From Nepenthes gracilis (Eukaryota; Streptophyta; Magnoliopsida; Caryophyllales; Nepenthaceae), in NCBI GenBank assembly GCA_033239525.1, contig BSYO01000003.1:1916001-1980000 (forward strand): a DNA stretch of 64,000 nucleotides, in the 5' to 3' direction. Shown piece by piece: positions 26,038 through 38,436 of the stretch. The notes under the pieces are model-generated. The model was given only the letters and a program-made list of their open reading frames with translations. It was not told the origin of the DNA and searched no databases. The position numbers and the translations under genes were made by a program. Position 1 is the stretch's first letter, and each line of letters starts with the position of its first letter.

Positions 26038-27230
26038 TTTTGTAAGTAAAAAAATTATATTAAAATAAAAATAAAAATTATAAAAATTAATGTTCTAACA
26101 TCAAATATTTTTTTCCGACTTAGGATAAAACAAAAATGTAAGGCATGCCCTGCGCATCATGAAACATGTCATAAAATCAAAATAAACTTTCTCAATGAAA
26201 CAAACGGAGAAACATAGACTAAAAAATACCAAATAAACAAAATAACCAACATTCCATCCAACCTCCCAATGCCGCCTTGGCTTATAGCACCCAATTTCAC
26301 GATCATCGATCAACTTGTTGACCAGCCTTTTCCTAGTCAACCCGGCCAATTTCACCAAATGTTGACCGGCCTTTCTAGCTCCAGCAGTATCAGGATTGCA
26401 TCCTCTTTGACCGGCACAAATCAGCGTTATAGCAAACCGTCCACCATACCCCACACCAGGGCATTAGTACCAAACCGGCTAATTCATACCGACCAAACAA
26501 CTAACTATATATCGGGTACAAAACTTATCCATACCGGGCAAATGGGCCACATCAGCATGACACAAAACCAGCAACAACACCAAACTTGACAAAGTACAAT
26601 CATCATCCATACCAAGCAAATGAGCTACATTAGCGCCAAAAGCCACCAAGCAAACCGAGCAAAGTATAGTCTAGAGAAGGAGTTGACCGCACCAATAGCC
26701 ACCAAGCAAACCAACTAGCCGATCAACTTGTTGACCGGCTAAAATATAAATTTACCGGTCAACTAGTTGATCGGCCAAACTCTCCAATGGAAGCCTAGTC
26801 ATTTGCACCGGCCAAATCCAACACTCACAACAATACAAGGAAGCCGATTTTTGCCAATCAAAAAGTTGACCGGCCAAAGGTGACGATTATGCCGATCAAC
26901 AAATTGACCGGCTAAAATCCAAATTTGCCGGTCAACTAGTTGACTGGCCAAACTTTTCCTATTATCAGATTGTAGCATTGCCAGCCTAGTCATTTGCACT
27001 GCCAACAAATCGGCCAAATCCAACACCCACAACAGCACAAGGAAGCCGATTTTTGCTGGTGAATGAGTTGACCGGCCAAATTCCTACACCCACCTCACAC
27101 TTCCACCTTGGTACAAAGCGGGCAAGGAGCAAACCGGCATATTACTGCCGTTGGACCAACAAGCCATTCAGACAAATATAGGACTTTGTTGCAAACCTGG
27201 CAAGGCTATCCCGACTTTAACATCAATTTA
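26038..27230 (-). mobile_element. Non-LTR-type insertion with TTGACCGG repeats
   Basis: This 1.19-kb block is absent from the matching place in unit 2, where the uninterrupted target reads GGGGAGTATTCTTT (31,501-31,514). Here the target is duplicated: GGAAAATATTCTTT (26,024-26,037) on the left and GGGGAATGTTCTTT (27,231-27,244) on the right. The left end starts with a T run then GTAAG. On the minus strand this is a CTTAC word followed by a poly(A) tail, the usual 3' end of plant L1-type and dependent elements, so the insert is in minus orientation. Its body is rich in TTGACCGGC and its complement. A 173-base unit starting GCCGATCAAC repeats at 26,718 and 26,891, and the palindrome TCAACTAGTTGA occurs in both copies. 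No reverse transcriptase is visible. The frames inside (up to 117 codons) match nothing I know. Confidence 0.7.
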
Positions 27231-29859
27231 GGGGAATGTTCTTTACACATATAGACCTTTTTTTTTTTTTCAATGTAGTCATCTACAATTGGACTTCAAT
27301 TTGATAGAATTGGAGGAGTTGTGGAAATGAGACTGATTATTATTATTATTTGTTCCTTTTAGTTTCAGCATAGTACATCGCTTCTTTGTACTGACATTGG
27401 CAGTATGAATGGCATTAATAGTGTATAAACTAAGTGTTGTGTGAAGCTTTATTTATTCATTTATATTAATAATTTATATAAAAATATAATAGTAAAAAAA
27501 TGATACCTCATACGAAGGTGTTAAAAGAATTTAAATATTGCGCAAAATTGATGGATATTAACTTGAATTTGGCAATCAAATAATAAATACAGAAAGTTAT
27601 TTATTTCAATAATTAAATAAAAAGTTTATTATTTTAATAATCAAGTGGAGAATTATTTATTTCAATGGTGAGTAACAAAGGACTCTGGCAATGATGTTTA
27701 TGATCACAAGCTTGGAATGACGAACTTGCAATGACACTAAATTTGAAAGAATAATGAATAGCGGCAAAAGTTCCAGAGGAAAGTAAAGGGCTTGTAACGA
27801 TATTGTATTGGAAGATGTCTTGCAATGGAATGTATAGCCGAAGGAGAATAGTGGTGAATAGAAATTTAATTTTGTTGGATAATACAAATCTGAGTATATT
27901 TGATAAATTCATCTTTGATATTATATTAGAATAGATTTATATATTAAATGTTTATTTGTAATGTATATTCAGATTTATATATTAAATGAATATATTTGAT
28001 AAATTAGAGAATTTATAAAATATGCTACCTACACTATAAGGAAACAATCACACCTTAGGAAGTGAGGAAAATATGAAAATGAATAAATATGTATTTGAAA
28101 ACTAAATATTACAAGTAGTATAATAAATTGATCACAAAACAAACTTGATAAATAAATAAAATGTTTTATAAAACATGTACGTAACTAATAATTCTATATA
28201 AATTCATAACTCATAAAACTAGTTAATCCTAAATATTTAGGTAAGTATTTATGGTAACTAGTAAGGCTTATTTATGGTTCATATACTTATCACTCCATAT
28301 ATGTTTAGGTAAATTCATATGGTTTCACTTATTTAAAAAAGGAAATTTTAATTTATATTTATATGTTACATATATTATTGCTAATATGATCAGATAAATG
28401 AATATATTATAATTATCTAGCTAGATGATATGCATAACATTTTATCTATGTCTATATTAAATTGTCTTGTTTGTATTTTAGCTTTCTACAGTACTAAGAT
28501 TGGTTGACTACTATACGTATATAATGCATTATCATTTCTTTCATGGGAAGTATGGCTTGTGGAGTGCTACAATGAATTTATTTTTATTTTTTAATTTTTA
28601 AGATTTAGCAATATATTTTGTATTGTGATATCAAGAGGTAATGCTCCCACTTGGGGAAAGCAATAGAAGAATATAAAACTGAAAATATAATTGATATATA
28701 GTTTAAAAAAATAGACAAATTATAACTAATTTTTATTGGTTAATAACACACCTTCAATTACAAATAAATCAAATGGCACGATCCTTTTTGGGTGGGCCAT
28801 GGCCCTTTTATTGGTGTCTCTTCATAGAGTCCACCTAGCCAATCAACCTTAGTCCTGATTGGACATAAGTGATGGAGCCACAACTAATGGTTTTCACATA
28901 AGTTTCATTATGATATGTTAAATCTAAAAATGTAAAGCTTTTGGCCATTATTATCTAATTTTACTCTTATTTGATGTCAGACTAAACCACTTTTCTTGAT
29001 ATAATTTTGCCTTTTATGTTTTTAAAAACTATTATGTCAGCATTATTTCTTTTTATCATTTTAAATATTCTTATAATAGTTTATTTCCCAAAGAAATAAT
29101 GCATTTTTTATTCTTTGAAAATTTAAGTGTTCCATTAGAACTCTTTTTATCTTTCTTAAAATAAATTTATTATGTGATCTTAATTTGCTTATTTTTATTC
29201 TTTGCTACCTAGTATATTTTAGGGAGCTTGTCATCTACGTTAGAATCTTTGTCAAGTTTGATAAGGGTTAGAAGACTTGGCATGACAACCAAAAAGATAT
29301 TATAGAAGTTAGGACAATTGGCATGGATCTCAACTGATTTAGCTGGAAGTCAATCATCTTAATCAAAATTATATTTATTTTTATAAATTAACTCATTTGT
29401 CATTGTAAATGATAATTTATTTAATCTGACTTGTTTTATGTTAGGCTTTTTGTAGACTTATTTTGGACGAAGTCATTATATTAAAAGTAAAAATACATAG
29501 GAAAGTTCACATTTAAATGTATAGGACCATTTCAAACTTTGAATTAATCTCCTTAAGTACCATGATGTAACAAAGATATTTTAGATGTAAAGAATGTACA
29601 TATAAAAAGGCAAGATTGGTGACTATTGATTGCTTTAAGATAAAATCTTATGTTGTCAAAATATCTCAGACAAGCTTGGTTGGGCCCACAGATAATTAAG
29701 CACATCACTATTGCCATAAAATAATATATTTTAATATATTATATAAACCTAATATTTATAAAAAAGTCAAGTCTTATCATTGTTGGCGACAATTAATGAC
29801 TGATAAAATTTTAACTCTTACAAAAAAACTACACAAAGATTTTAGTTGACTTGTCATCA

Positions 29860-31080
29860 AGCCGTGATCGACAAGAAATGGATGTATAAGATTAAGGCTA
29901 AGTCTAATAATTTAGTGGAACATTATAAGGCTCACTTTTAGCTTGCGATTTTATTCAAAAGTATGTGATTAATTATGAAGATACTTTAACACTTGAAACT
30001 CATCTCACATCTTTCCGTTTGTTATTGTTGCTTTTTGTCAATAGAATTTTTTTCAGGTAAATGCTAAGAATGCATTCTTTCAAGATAATTTAATCAAAGA
30101 AGTTTATAAGCAACCCTCATCCGGATATCATTATTCTCCAAACAAATTCGCTAAATATTATACAACCTTGAACAAACCTCCAGAGCTTAGTTTCACTAAT
30201 ACCAAACTAAGTTTTCATCAATTAATCATGACTTAATTCTTATTAATCGTACAATACCATCTAGCACTATTCTTATTTTATTTTATATCGATGATATAAT
30301 TATTATTAAAAATGACCGTAATGATATTCATACTATTAAAACTTTTTTTTTGGTAAGTACTATTAAAGCTTTTTATACTAATAGTTTGAGATAAAAGATC
30401 TTGATAATCTTATTTACTTCTTTAGTTTTAAAGTATCCTCATATTCTAATGAATACTATCTTTCTTAGATAAAGCATGTCTCAGATTTAGTTATTCGTAT
30501 TAGAATTATTGATAATAAAACTACTCCTATTCTATTAGAAATGAATGTTGAACTTAATCTATCAACGGTTCTCCTTTACTAGACACATATATTATCAACA
30601 ACTAGTAGACAGGCTTATTTATCTTATAGTTACTCGATTGGATATTACTTATGCAATTCATCTTGTTAATGACTTCATGATTGTACTACGATCTATTCAC
30701 TTTGCCGCTATACTTTATGTCTTTTGATATATTAAAGGATCTTTATTTTATTGATTTTAATTCTCCACTTGTTCATCTCTCCAATTACATGTTTTTTAAT
30801 ATATATTGGGCAGATGATTCCGTTGATCGACGATCTACCAATGGATATTATGTTTTCTTAAGAACATTTTTTATTTCATACATTGAGTAAAAAACAATCT
30901 ATTATAATACACTCCGGTATGAAAATGAAATATCATTCCCTCATCGATACAATTGTCAAATTTCTTTAGTTACTTTGGTTACTAGAAAATATGGACATCA
31001 CACATCCTATTATAGATATCTTATATTGTGACTGTTAAAGTGACATATAAATTACTTATTATGATATATTTTTTGAACGT
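29860..31080 (+). pseudogene. Ty1/copia RT-RNase H remnant, duplicated copy
   Basis: Duplicate of the 3' part of the copia pol remnant. It is better preserved than unit 1. Visible motifs are KNAFFQDNLIKEVYKQPSSG near 30,066-30,125, the RT catalytic word YIDD at 30,284-30,295, a TRLDITYAIHLVNDF stretch in the open frame 30,545-30,727, and an RNase H piece with WADDSVDRRSTNGYYVFLR (about 30,808-30,865). Stops and frameshifts separate these pieces and the 5' half of the element is missing, so it cannot act on its own. Confidence 0.75.
30332..30369 (-). mobile_element. Tiny poly(A)-tail-like insertion with target duplication
   Basis: Unit 2 has the target word twice: ACTATTAAAAC (30,332-30,342) and ACTATTAAAGC (30,359-30,369), separated by T-rich DNA ending in GGTAAGT. 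Unit 1 has a single ACTATTAAAACC at the same place (about 24,880). On the minus strand the insert reads ACTTACC followed by A residues, like the extreme 3' end of an L1-type element. It looks like a LINE-machinery insertion cut down to little more than its tail. Confidence 0.5.
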
Positions 31081-31204
31081 ATCATTATAATATACCATTA
31101 ATTGGACAACTTTATAAAATCTTATGCGTCAAAACAATTTCATGATCTTGTTTTTAAAATCAAACTAGTTTTTATCTTACTTCATTGAGTTTGAAGGGTT
31201 ATCA

Positions 31205-31440
31205 AATATAATATAATATATAATATATATTGTAATATTATATTTTAAATATATAGTATTATAAAATCAGAATATTTTAGAAATATCTTCTATATCTTTA
31301 TAATTATTTTTATATAGATTTTGTATTAACTACTCTATATAAATAGCATATTATTATCTGACAAATACCCAACAAATTATTCTTTGTCGTTTATATTTAT
31401 TAGTATCCTCTAAATATTTATTATTTTTAACAATTACAAA
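31205..31440 (+). repeat. 3' LTR of Ty1/copia element 2, unit 2
   Basis: Duplicate of 25,744-25,965, again after a GAGTTTGAAGGGTT tract. CTATATAAATA occurs near 31,335, and the segment ends near ATTTTTAACAATTAC. It has extra AT-rich bases near its start. Confidence 0.6.
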
Positions 31441-34020
31441 TTTAGTCAAAGTCTATCCATGAATTTTATGATTATCCTTATAATTAATCCATAGCATTTT
31501 GGGGAGTATTCTTTACACATATAGATCTTTTTTTTTCCCCTGATGTAGTCGTCTACAATTGGACTTTAATTTGATAGAGTTGGAGGAGTTGTGGAAATGA
31601 GACTGATTATTATTATTATTTGTTCCTTTAAGTTTCAGCATAGTACATTGCTCCTTTGTACTAACATTGGCAGTATGAAAGGCATTAACCGTGTATAAAC
31701 CAAGTGTTGTGTGAAGCTTTATTTATCCATTTATATTAATAATTTATATAAAAATATAATAGTGAAAAAATGGTATATCATATGAGGGTGTTAAAACAAT
31801 TAAAATATTGCACAAAATTGAAGGATATTAACTTGAGTTTGAAAATCAAATTATAAATACAAAAAGTTATTTATTTCAATTATTAGATAGAAAGTTGACT
31901 ATTTTAATAATTAGGTAGAGAGTCATTTATTTCAATGGCGAGCAACAAAGGACATCAACAACGATATCTATGATCACGAGTTCGAACGACGAGCTTGCAG
32001 TGATGCCGAATCTGAAAGAATAATGAATAGCGACAAAGATTTCAAATGAAAGTAATGGGTTTGTAATGATATCGTGTTGGAGGATGTCTTGCAATGGAAT
32101 GTATAGCCAAAGAAGAATGGCGGTGAATAGAAATTTGATTTAGTTAGATAACATAAATCTGAATATATTTGATAAATGCATATTTAATATCATATTATAA
32201 GAGATCTATATATTAAATGTGCATTTGTGATGTATACAATTAGAGTATTTATAGAATACGCTACCTATACTATAAGAAAACAATCACACCTTAGAAAGTG
32301 AGGAAAATATGAGAATGAATAGATATATATTTGAAAACTAAATATTGCAAGTAGTATAATAAATTGATCACAAAACCAACTTGATAAATAAATAAAATGT
32401 TTTATGAAACTTGTACGTAACTAATGACTCTATATAAATTCATGACTCATAAAATCAGTTAATTCTAAATATTTATGGTAACTAATAAAACTTATCTATG
32501 GTTCGTATGCTTATCACTCTATATATGTTTAGGTAAATTCGTATGGTTTCACTTATTGAAAAACAAAAATTCATTTTGTATTTATATGTTACATATATCA
32601 TTGCTAATAAGATCAGGTAAATGAATTTATTGTAATTATCTAGCAAGATGGTATGTATAACACTTTATCTTTGTCTATGTTAAATTGTCTTATTTGTGTT
32701 TTAGTTTTCTACAGTACTAAGATTGGTTGACTACTACATGTATATAATGCATTATCATTTCTTTCATGGGAAGTAAGGCTTGTGGAGTGTCACAATGAAT
32801 TTATTTTTTTATTTTTTATTTTTAAGATTTAGCAATATATTTTGCATTGCGATGTCAAGAGATAAACTCTATTTGTCTTCAGAGAATTCAAGGTCTAATG
32901 CTCCCACTTGAGGAAAGCAATAGAACAATATAAAATTAAAAATATTATTGATATATAGTTTAAAAAATAGACAAATTATAACTAATATTTACTAGGTAAT
33001 AACATACCTTCAATTACAAATAAATCAAATAGCACGATCCTTTTAGGGTGGGCCATGGCCCTCCTAATGATGTCTCTTTATAGAGTCCAACTAGCCAATC
33101 GACCTTAGTTTTGATGGACAAGGGATTCTCTTACAGTATGAACATAAGTGATGTAACCCCAACTATTGGTTTTCATATAAGTTCGTTATGGTATGTTAAC
33201 TCTAAAAATGTATAGCTTTTGGCCATTAGTATCTTATTTTGCTCTTATTTGATATCTGGTTAAACCACTTTTTTTGATATAACGTTGTCTTTCATCTTTT
33301 TTAAAACTATTGTGTCAGTATTCTTTCATTTCATCATTTCAAATGCTTTTACAATAGTTCATTTTTAAAGAAATAGTGTATCTTTTATGCTTTGTAAGTT
33401 TTAGTATTCTATCAGGACTCTTTTTGTCTGTCTTAAAATAAATTTATTCTGTAATCTTAATTTATTTATTTTTATTTTTTGCTACCTAGTATATTTTAGG
33501 GAGCTTGGTCGTCTATATTAGAATCTCTGTCGAGTTTCTTAAGGGTTAGAAGACTTGGCTTAACAACCAAAAAATATTATAAAGGTTAGAACAATTGGCA
33601 ATGATCTTAACTGAGTTAGCTGAAGGTCGGTTATCTTAGTCAAAATTATATTTATTTTATAAATTAACTCATTTGTCTTTACAAATAATAACTTACTCAA
33701 TCTGATTTGCTTTATGTCATGTTTTTTGTATACTCATTTTGAATGAAGTCATCATATTAAAAGTAAAAATACTCAGAAAAGTACAAATGTAAATATATAA
33801 GATCATTTTAAACTTTTAAACTTTGAATCAATTTCCATAAATACCACGACGTAACAAAGATATTTTAGATATAAAGAATGTATATATGAAAAAGCAAGAT
33901 TGATGGCTATTGATTGCTTTAAGATAAAATCTTATGTTCTCAAAATATCTTGGACAAGCTTGGATGGGCCACAGATAATTAAGCACATCACTGTTAGCCA
34001 TAAAACAATACATTTTCTAA

Positions 34021-36840
34021 TGTTTATGACCCCATCCCACCCCCAAAAAAAAAAAAAACAAATCCCCTCGATGTGGACTTTTTATCCTTGGAAAATTCAA
34101 GCTACATAATTATGCAGGTAAATTATAGAGAAAATTATTTGAAATATTTTCAATTTTGTTTTCTTTCAAATTTTATTTTAGTTTTAGTTATGATCTATGA
34201 AAAGAAATTTATTCAAATTATCATGCTAAATTTTTAAAATTTACCTTCATTAAAAAAAAATTACACTTTGAAAAATTTGTTTTTGTATCAAATTGATAAG
34301 TTGCATACCATTTGAAATATGATTAATTTAAATTAATTTTTTGTATAGAATAATACTCATGCTTACATAAAAGTTTATACATGATTTGGGAAAAATTATT
34401 ATAACTAAAATATTGAAAATTTCATTATTTTTTTGCCTAAATTATACAACAGAAACTCATATGGATACAATATAAAATCTTGTGTATGAAATATATAATA
34501 GACTTATTGTATGTACGTGTCTATATAGTATGAAATAATACAAATTATAGATCTTCATCAAATAATCTCATGTGAGGATTAATTTTAATCCCCTTAACAT
34601 AAAATCGTGTTTACTTTGATTAAATGATTAGAAGGATATATTTATCATGCAATAAGCAAGCAACACCCGTACGGGTTGTATTTTTTTAGATTTCTACAAT
34701 GGCGTGTTAGTTTCATTGTAATTGTATTCTATAGATTAGGATTCTTAATGACATAGATGACTTTAAAACAGCATTTAACGTGGCTTTTAGATCATGCGAC
34801 TAGGATGGCCTTCTTGACTATCGCCGTCCGATTTATCTCTTAACAAATATAAGTGTTGATTGCAACTAGAGCTAAAGATAAATCAGTTAAATGTGAATTC
34901 GATAATAATTTATAATTAAATTATATACTGTGGTTTGAAAATTTATCGGAATAAACTAAACAACCAATTGAGATATATTGTATAAACAGTTAATTAATGA
35001 GTTGATTTAGCTTGAAAGGTTTAAAAAACTAAAATTATTAATTTAAAAATTATTTATTCATTTAATATATTATACACAAAACATATTTTTTAAACACTCA
35101 AGAAGTATTTTATTACTATGGTACTCTCATATTAAAAAAATTTCATTGAGCTTGAAATATGAATTTACCACACGTAGAGTTTTACCACATGTTGAAATGT
35201 ATTGCTTTTAAATTAGCTATAAAAATTAAACTCAAAATTTCTTAATTGAAAGTGTCATAAAACTATGTAAGAAATTTAGTTAACCCAAAATACACTTAAA
35301 TTGTTAGATGATTACTAAAAAGTAACTATATATTCTAAAATTCTCTATTCATATAGTTGTCTTTTCTCTTTTCATAAGTTAATTAGTTTGATATATAATA
35401 TCAGTTGAGAGTGCACAAACCCAAATTGCTTTCTTTCTATAAAATTGTTTCTTTTACGAAACGCATCATTACATTTTTCAATCAAAAATTTTAGTAAAGG
35501 TTGCTTGTTATCCTCTATGTAACCACTATTTTATAGATACATTTCCCGATAGCTATGACTTTATTATTTCATCGGTATGAAAATCATGAAACAAATATTA
35601 TAATTTTAACTAAATAAACCCCTAAAATTCTTTTATCAAAAAGCCTGAAATTAATTTTTCTCTCTTTATTATTCTCTCTATTTAAACATGAGAAGATACA
35701 GATTTTTTTTAGATAAAAAGATGCATTATTATTAGTTTTTTTGGAGAGCGCTTTTTAAATTCAGATAAAAATTTTAAACTTTTTCTCCAATATAAATCTA
35801 AAAATTGCTCATCTTTTATTTAGGAAAAATTGTTCATCCTTATTCTTTATTAATAATGAATAATTTTATCATTTATAGGATAAAAATAAATCAGTCCCTT
35901 AATTATTGAGGTATCATTCTTTTTATTAAAAATTAAATTAATTAAAAAATAATTTTTAATAAAATAAAATTAAACTATATAAAATTATAACTTATAATTA
36001 TTTTAATAAATTATTAATATAAATTACGTCATATAAAATAATAATTCTATTAGGGCAGCTTGGCTTTCCTGTAGTATATCATTGTTTACCATCCATAGCC
36101 AGTGACAAATTATTATTATTTTCCTTTTCACTGGTATATTAGCCGTATACGCAAGTTGATCGATAATGGCTTCCCATGCATCATTTGAAATGATTGATTA
36201 ATCCTACACTGTCGATTCTTTCTCTTCGTACCGAGTTTCATTCGTGAAACTATGCAGTAGTTGTGCCATCATGAATCAATTAAAACTTGTCTGGCCAGTT
36301 GATTGCAACTTGCAGAGCCTAATTGTTACTGTTTTACGTAGCAAATGGGGAAGAGACCATAATAATATTAGACGTAAAAAAGATCCAATCATACCATATA
36401 AATATATCTATGAAAGGATTTGATTAAAACTAAATTAATTTGTGTTATTAGTAGATTAATATACTCATAATATAAAATAATTATATTGTATTTTATGTTT
36501 ATATGTTAATTTAAAAATAATATAACATAATATTAGTAATAATAAATAAATACGTTTATTTATCTAAACTCTGTTTAATAAATAGATATTAAATTACTTA
36601 TTATAATATTATCTTATTATAGAGTAATAATGGATTAAAATGTGTTTCATCATGTTGTATAAAAACGATATTTTTATTAAACAGATTATAAATAACAATA
36701 TATTTTGTTAATTATGCCCGTAATTGGTTTATTAACACTATGTTTAGTCATTTTGTATTTTTATTGGCATTTACTTTACAATTAGCTCCATATTTGGACA
36801 CGACTAAAATACAATACTTACAAATTTAAAGTACAGATTA
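34021..36840. other. AT-rich intergenic DNA, no gene recognised
   Basis: No open frame of note, no RNA gene and no clear repeat seen. A run of A residues (34,046-34,059) follows the end of the tandem duplication directly, which might mark the edge of the duplicated block. Confidence 0.45.
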
Positions 36841-37060
36841 TATTCAGCCGTTTATGTTGGGTTCGGGCTGTCGATTCTGTCCTCCGAGCACAGTTGCTAG
36901 TTCAGCAGGTAGGGTCAGTCGGCACTGACGGCCAAAACCAGAAAAACGTTGCCCATGAGAGCCTATAAAAAGTTAAGGAAATCCCACTTGCAAAGAGAGC
37001 TGTGACAGAATGATTGCCTTTCGATAAAGTTATTAAGACAGCCATGGACGAACTACTACC
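36841..37060. other. GC-richer island related to the 41.1-kb insert
   Basis: This stretch is less AT-rich than its surroundings. It contains ATTCTGTCCTCCGAGCACAG (36,874-36,893) followed by TTGCTAG. A closely similar string occurs in the GC-rich insert at 41,108-41,139 (ATTCTGTCCC, then CCGAGCAC, then GCTGCTGG). No protein or RNA family recognised. Confidence 0.35.
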
Positions 37061-37169
37061 AAGTTGGCTTCATCATCACGGGGAACAATCGTACAACTTC
37101 CGATTCACACCTGGCTCAATTATTGGACTTGAAAGCTTTTTTTTCCTTCATTATGGACCCAATATTTGA

Positions 37170-38160
37170 TATTTATTTTTTGAGTAATGGCAAGAAAATG
37201 TAATTTTTAATTATTTTTAAAATATACGTAAATAATATGATATTTATTTATATAGTTTTATATGGGTTAATTAACATTAATCGATAGATATAAAAAAATT
37301 ACAGGCCAACTACATTATAACAATGATTAAAAGATATTCTTTAACATCAATCTTTTTGCTTTCTTGGCAGAAGAGTTAATATTTTCTACTTTTGGCAGAC
37401 AGGGGTTGGGTGGAAATTTTTATTTGATAAATATTTGCTAAAAGATTATTTGTAGAAGATATATATTTTTTTAACATTTTCAAGTATATTTAAATAATAT
37501 AATATTTTATTTATATATTTTTATTAATACGTTACTATAAGAATGAATAGATAAATGGGTATTAAGTCACCTGGAATTATTTTAAGATTATTCAAATGTT
37601 TTTCTTTGCTTTTAAACAAAGATGAATGAATGCTTTTAAACTGCACCTTTTAAACAACACTTTCATGTAAATGCTTGTAAAAACTTACTCCCTGTTTAAT
37701 TTTTGAGAAATGATGAGGAAATATATTTATAAGTTATTTTTCAGACATATTTATTTATTATGAGTTAATTAATATTAATGGACAAATATAAAGGCTTACA
37801 TTAGAAATATAAATCACAGATATAACTAAAAAATATTTCTCCAAATCCTTCTCTGGTTATCTCTCATTATTTCGTTCTTGCTCCTCTTCGCAGAGGAGTT
37901 ACAATGCGGAAGATTTTCTAGTGATTGGGGGTAGGGGTTGGGTGGAGAATTTCATTTGATAATATTTTCTACCAGATTGTATATATGTTGAAGATTTTTT
38001 TAAAAAAGAATTTTCAATTATATTTAAATAATATAATATTTCATTTATTTGTTTATATTAATATGTCACATAAAAATAGGTAACATACTGAGTATCATGT
38101 TATCTCAAAGTGTCTTAAGATTTCTTCAAAGAGTTTTCCAAAATATTTTTCTTTCCCAAA
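37170..38160. repeat. Diverged direct duplication, about 540 bp
   Basis: Two diverged copies lie at about 37,170-37,610 and 37,700-38,160. Shared landmarks in order are GAGTTAATTAATATTAAT-type words (37,263 and 37,763), AGAGGAGTTA/AGAAGAGTTA (37,370 and 37,892), GGGGTTGGGTGGA (37,402 and 37,932), and ATTTAAATAATATAATATTT (37,489 and 38,024). No coding content seen. Confidence 0.6.
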
Positions 38161-38436
38161 ATTTAAAAAAAATTAATTGAAAAAAAAAGTCATAGATACA
38201 TAGAGAAGTGAAAGGGAAAATAATAATATAGTTTGAGTAAAAATATTAAAACATATATGTAAAATTAAGAGTGGGAGAGAAGAGTTTGTGTAGTTTATTA
38301 GACTTTTTATTGCTTATAAGAAAGTATTTGTTAAAGTTTTTGAAATTTAAGTTACATATATTTGTTTTCAGAATTTATAATTGAACAAAAATTATTAAAT
38401 AATATTAGATTTTAGGTTGTTTTTTTATAAGTTCTA

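Larger units (their letters stand above)
24263..29731. repeat. Tandem segmental duplication, unit 1
   Basis: This block is repeated directly by 29,732-34,020. It starts inside the copia pol remnant at TTAATATATTATATAAACCT (about 24,271) and ends at TAAGCACATCACTATTGCCA (29,698-29,717), shortly before the same starting word begins again. It therefore includes the copia RT, RNase H and 3' LTR plus about 3.8 kb of 3' flanking DNA. It is about 1.2 kb longer than unit 2 because of the insertion at 26,038-27,230. Confidence 0.85.
29732..34020. repeat. Tandem segmental duplication, unit 2
   Basis: Direct repeat of 24,263-29,731. Similarity runs through the RT/RNase H region, the 3' LTR, and the 3' flank to AAGCACATCACTGTTAGCCA (33,982-34,001), after which the sequences diverge. 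It lacks the 1.2-kb insertion and has small differences of its own, including a roughly 38-base segment near 32,862-32,900 and the short insertion at 30,343. Confidence 0.85.

Noticed and set aside
26101..27038. Frames of 117, 106 and 79 codons in the 26-27 kb insertion
   Set aside because: They arise from the repeated TTGACCGG units and lie on both strands of the same DNA; no protein family seen.
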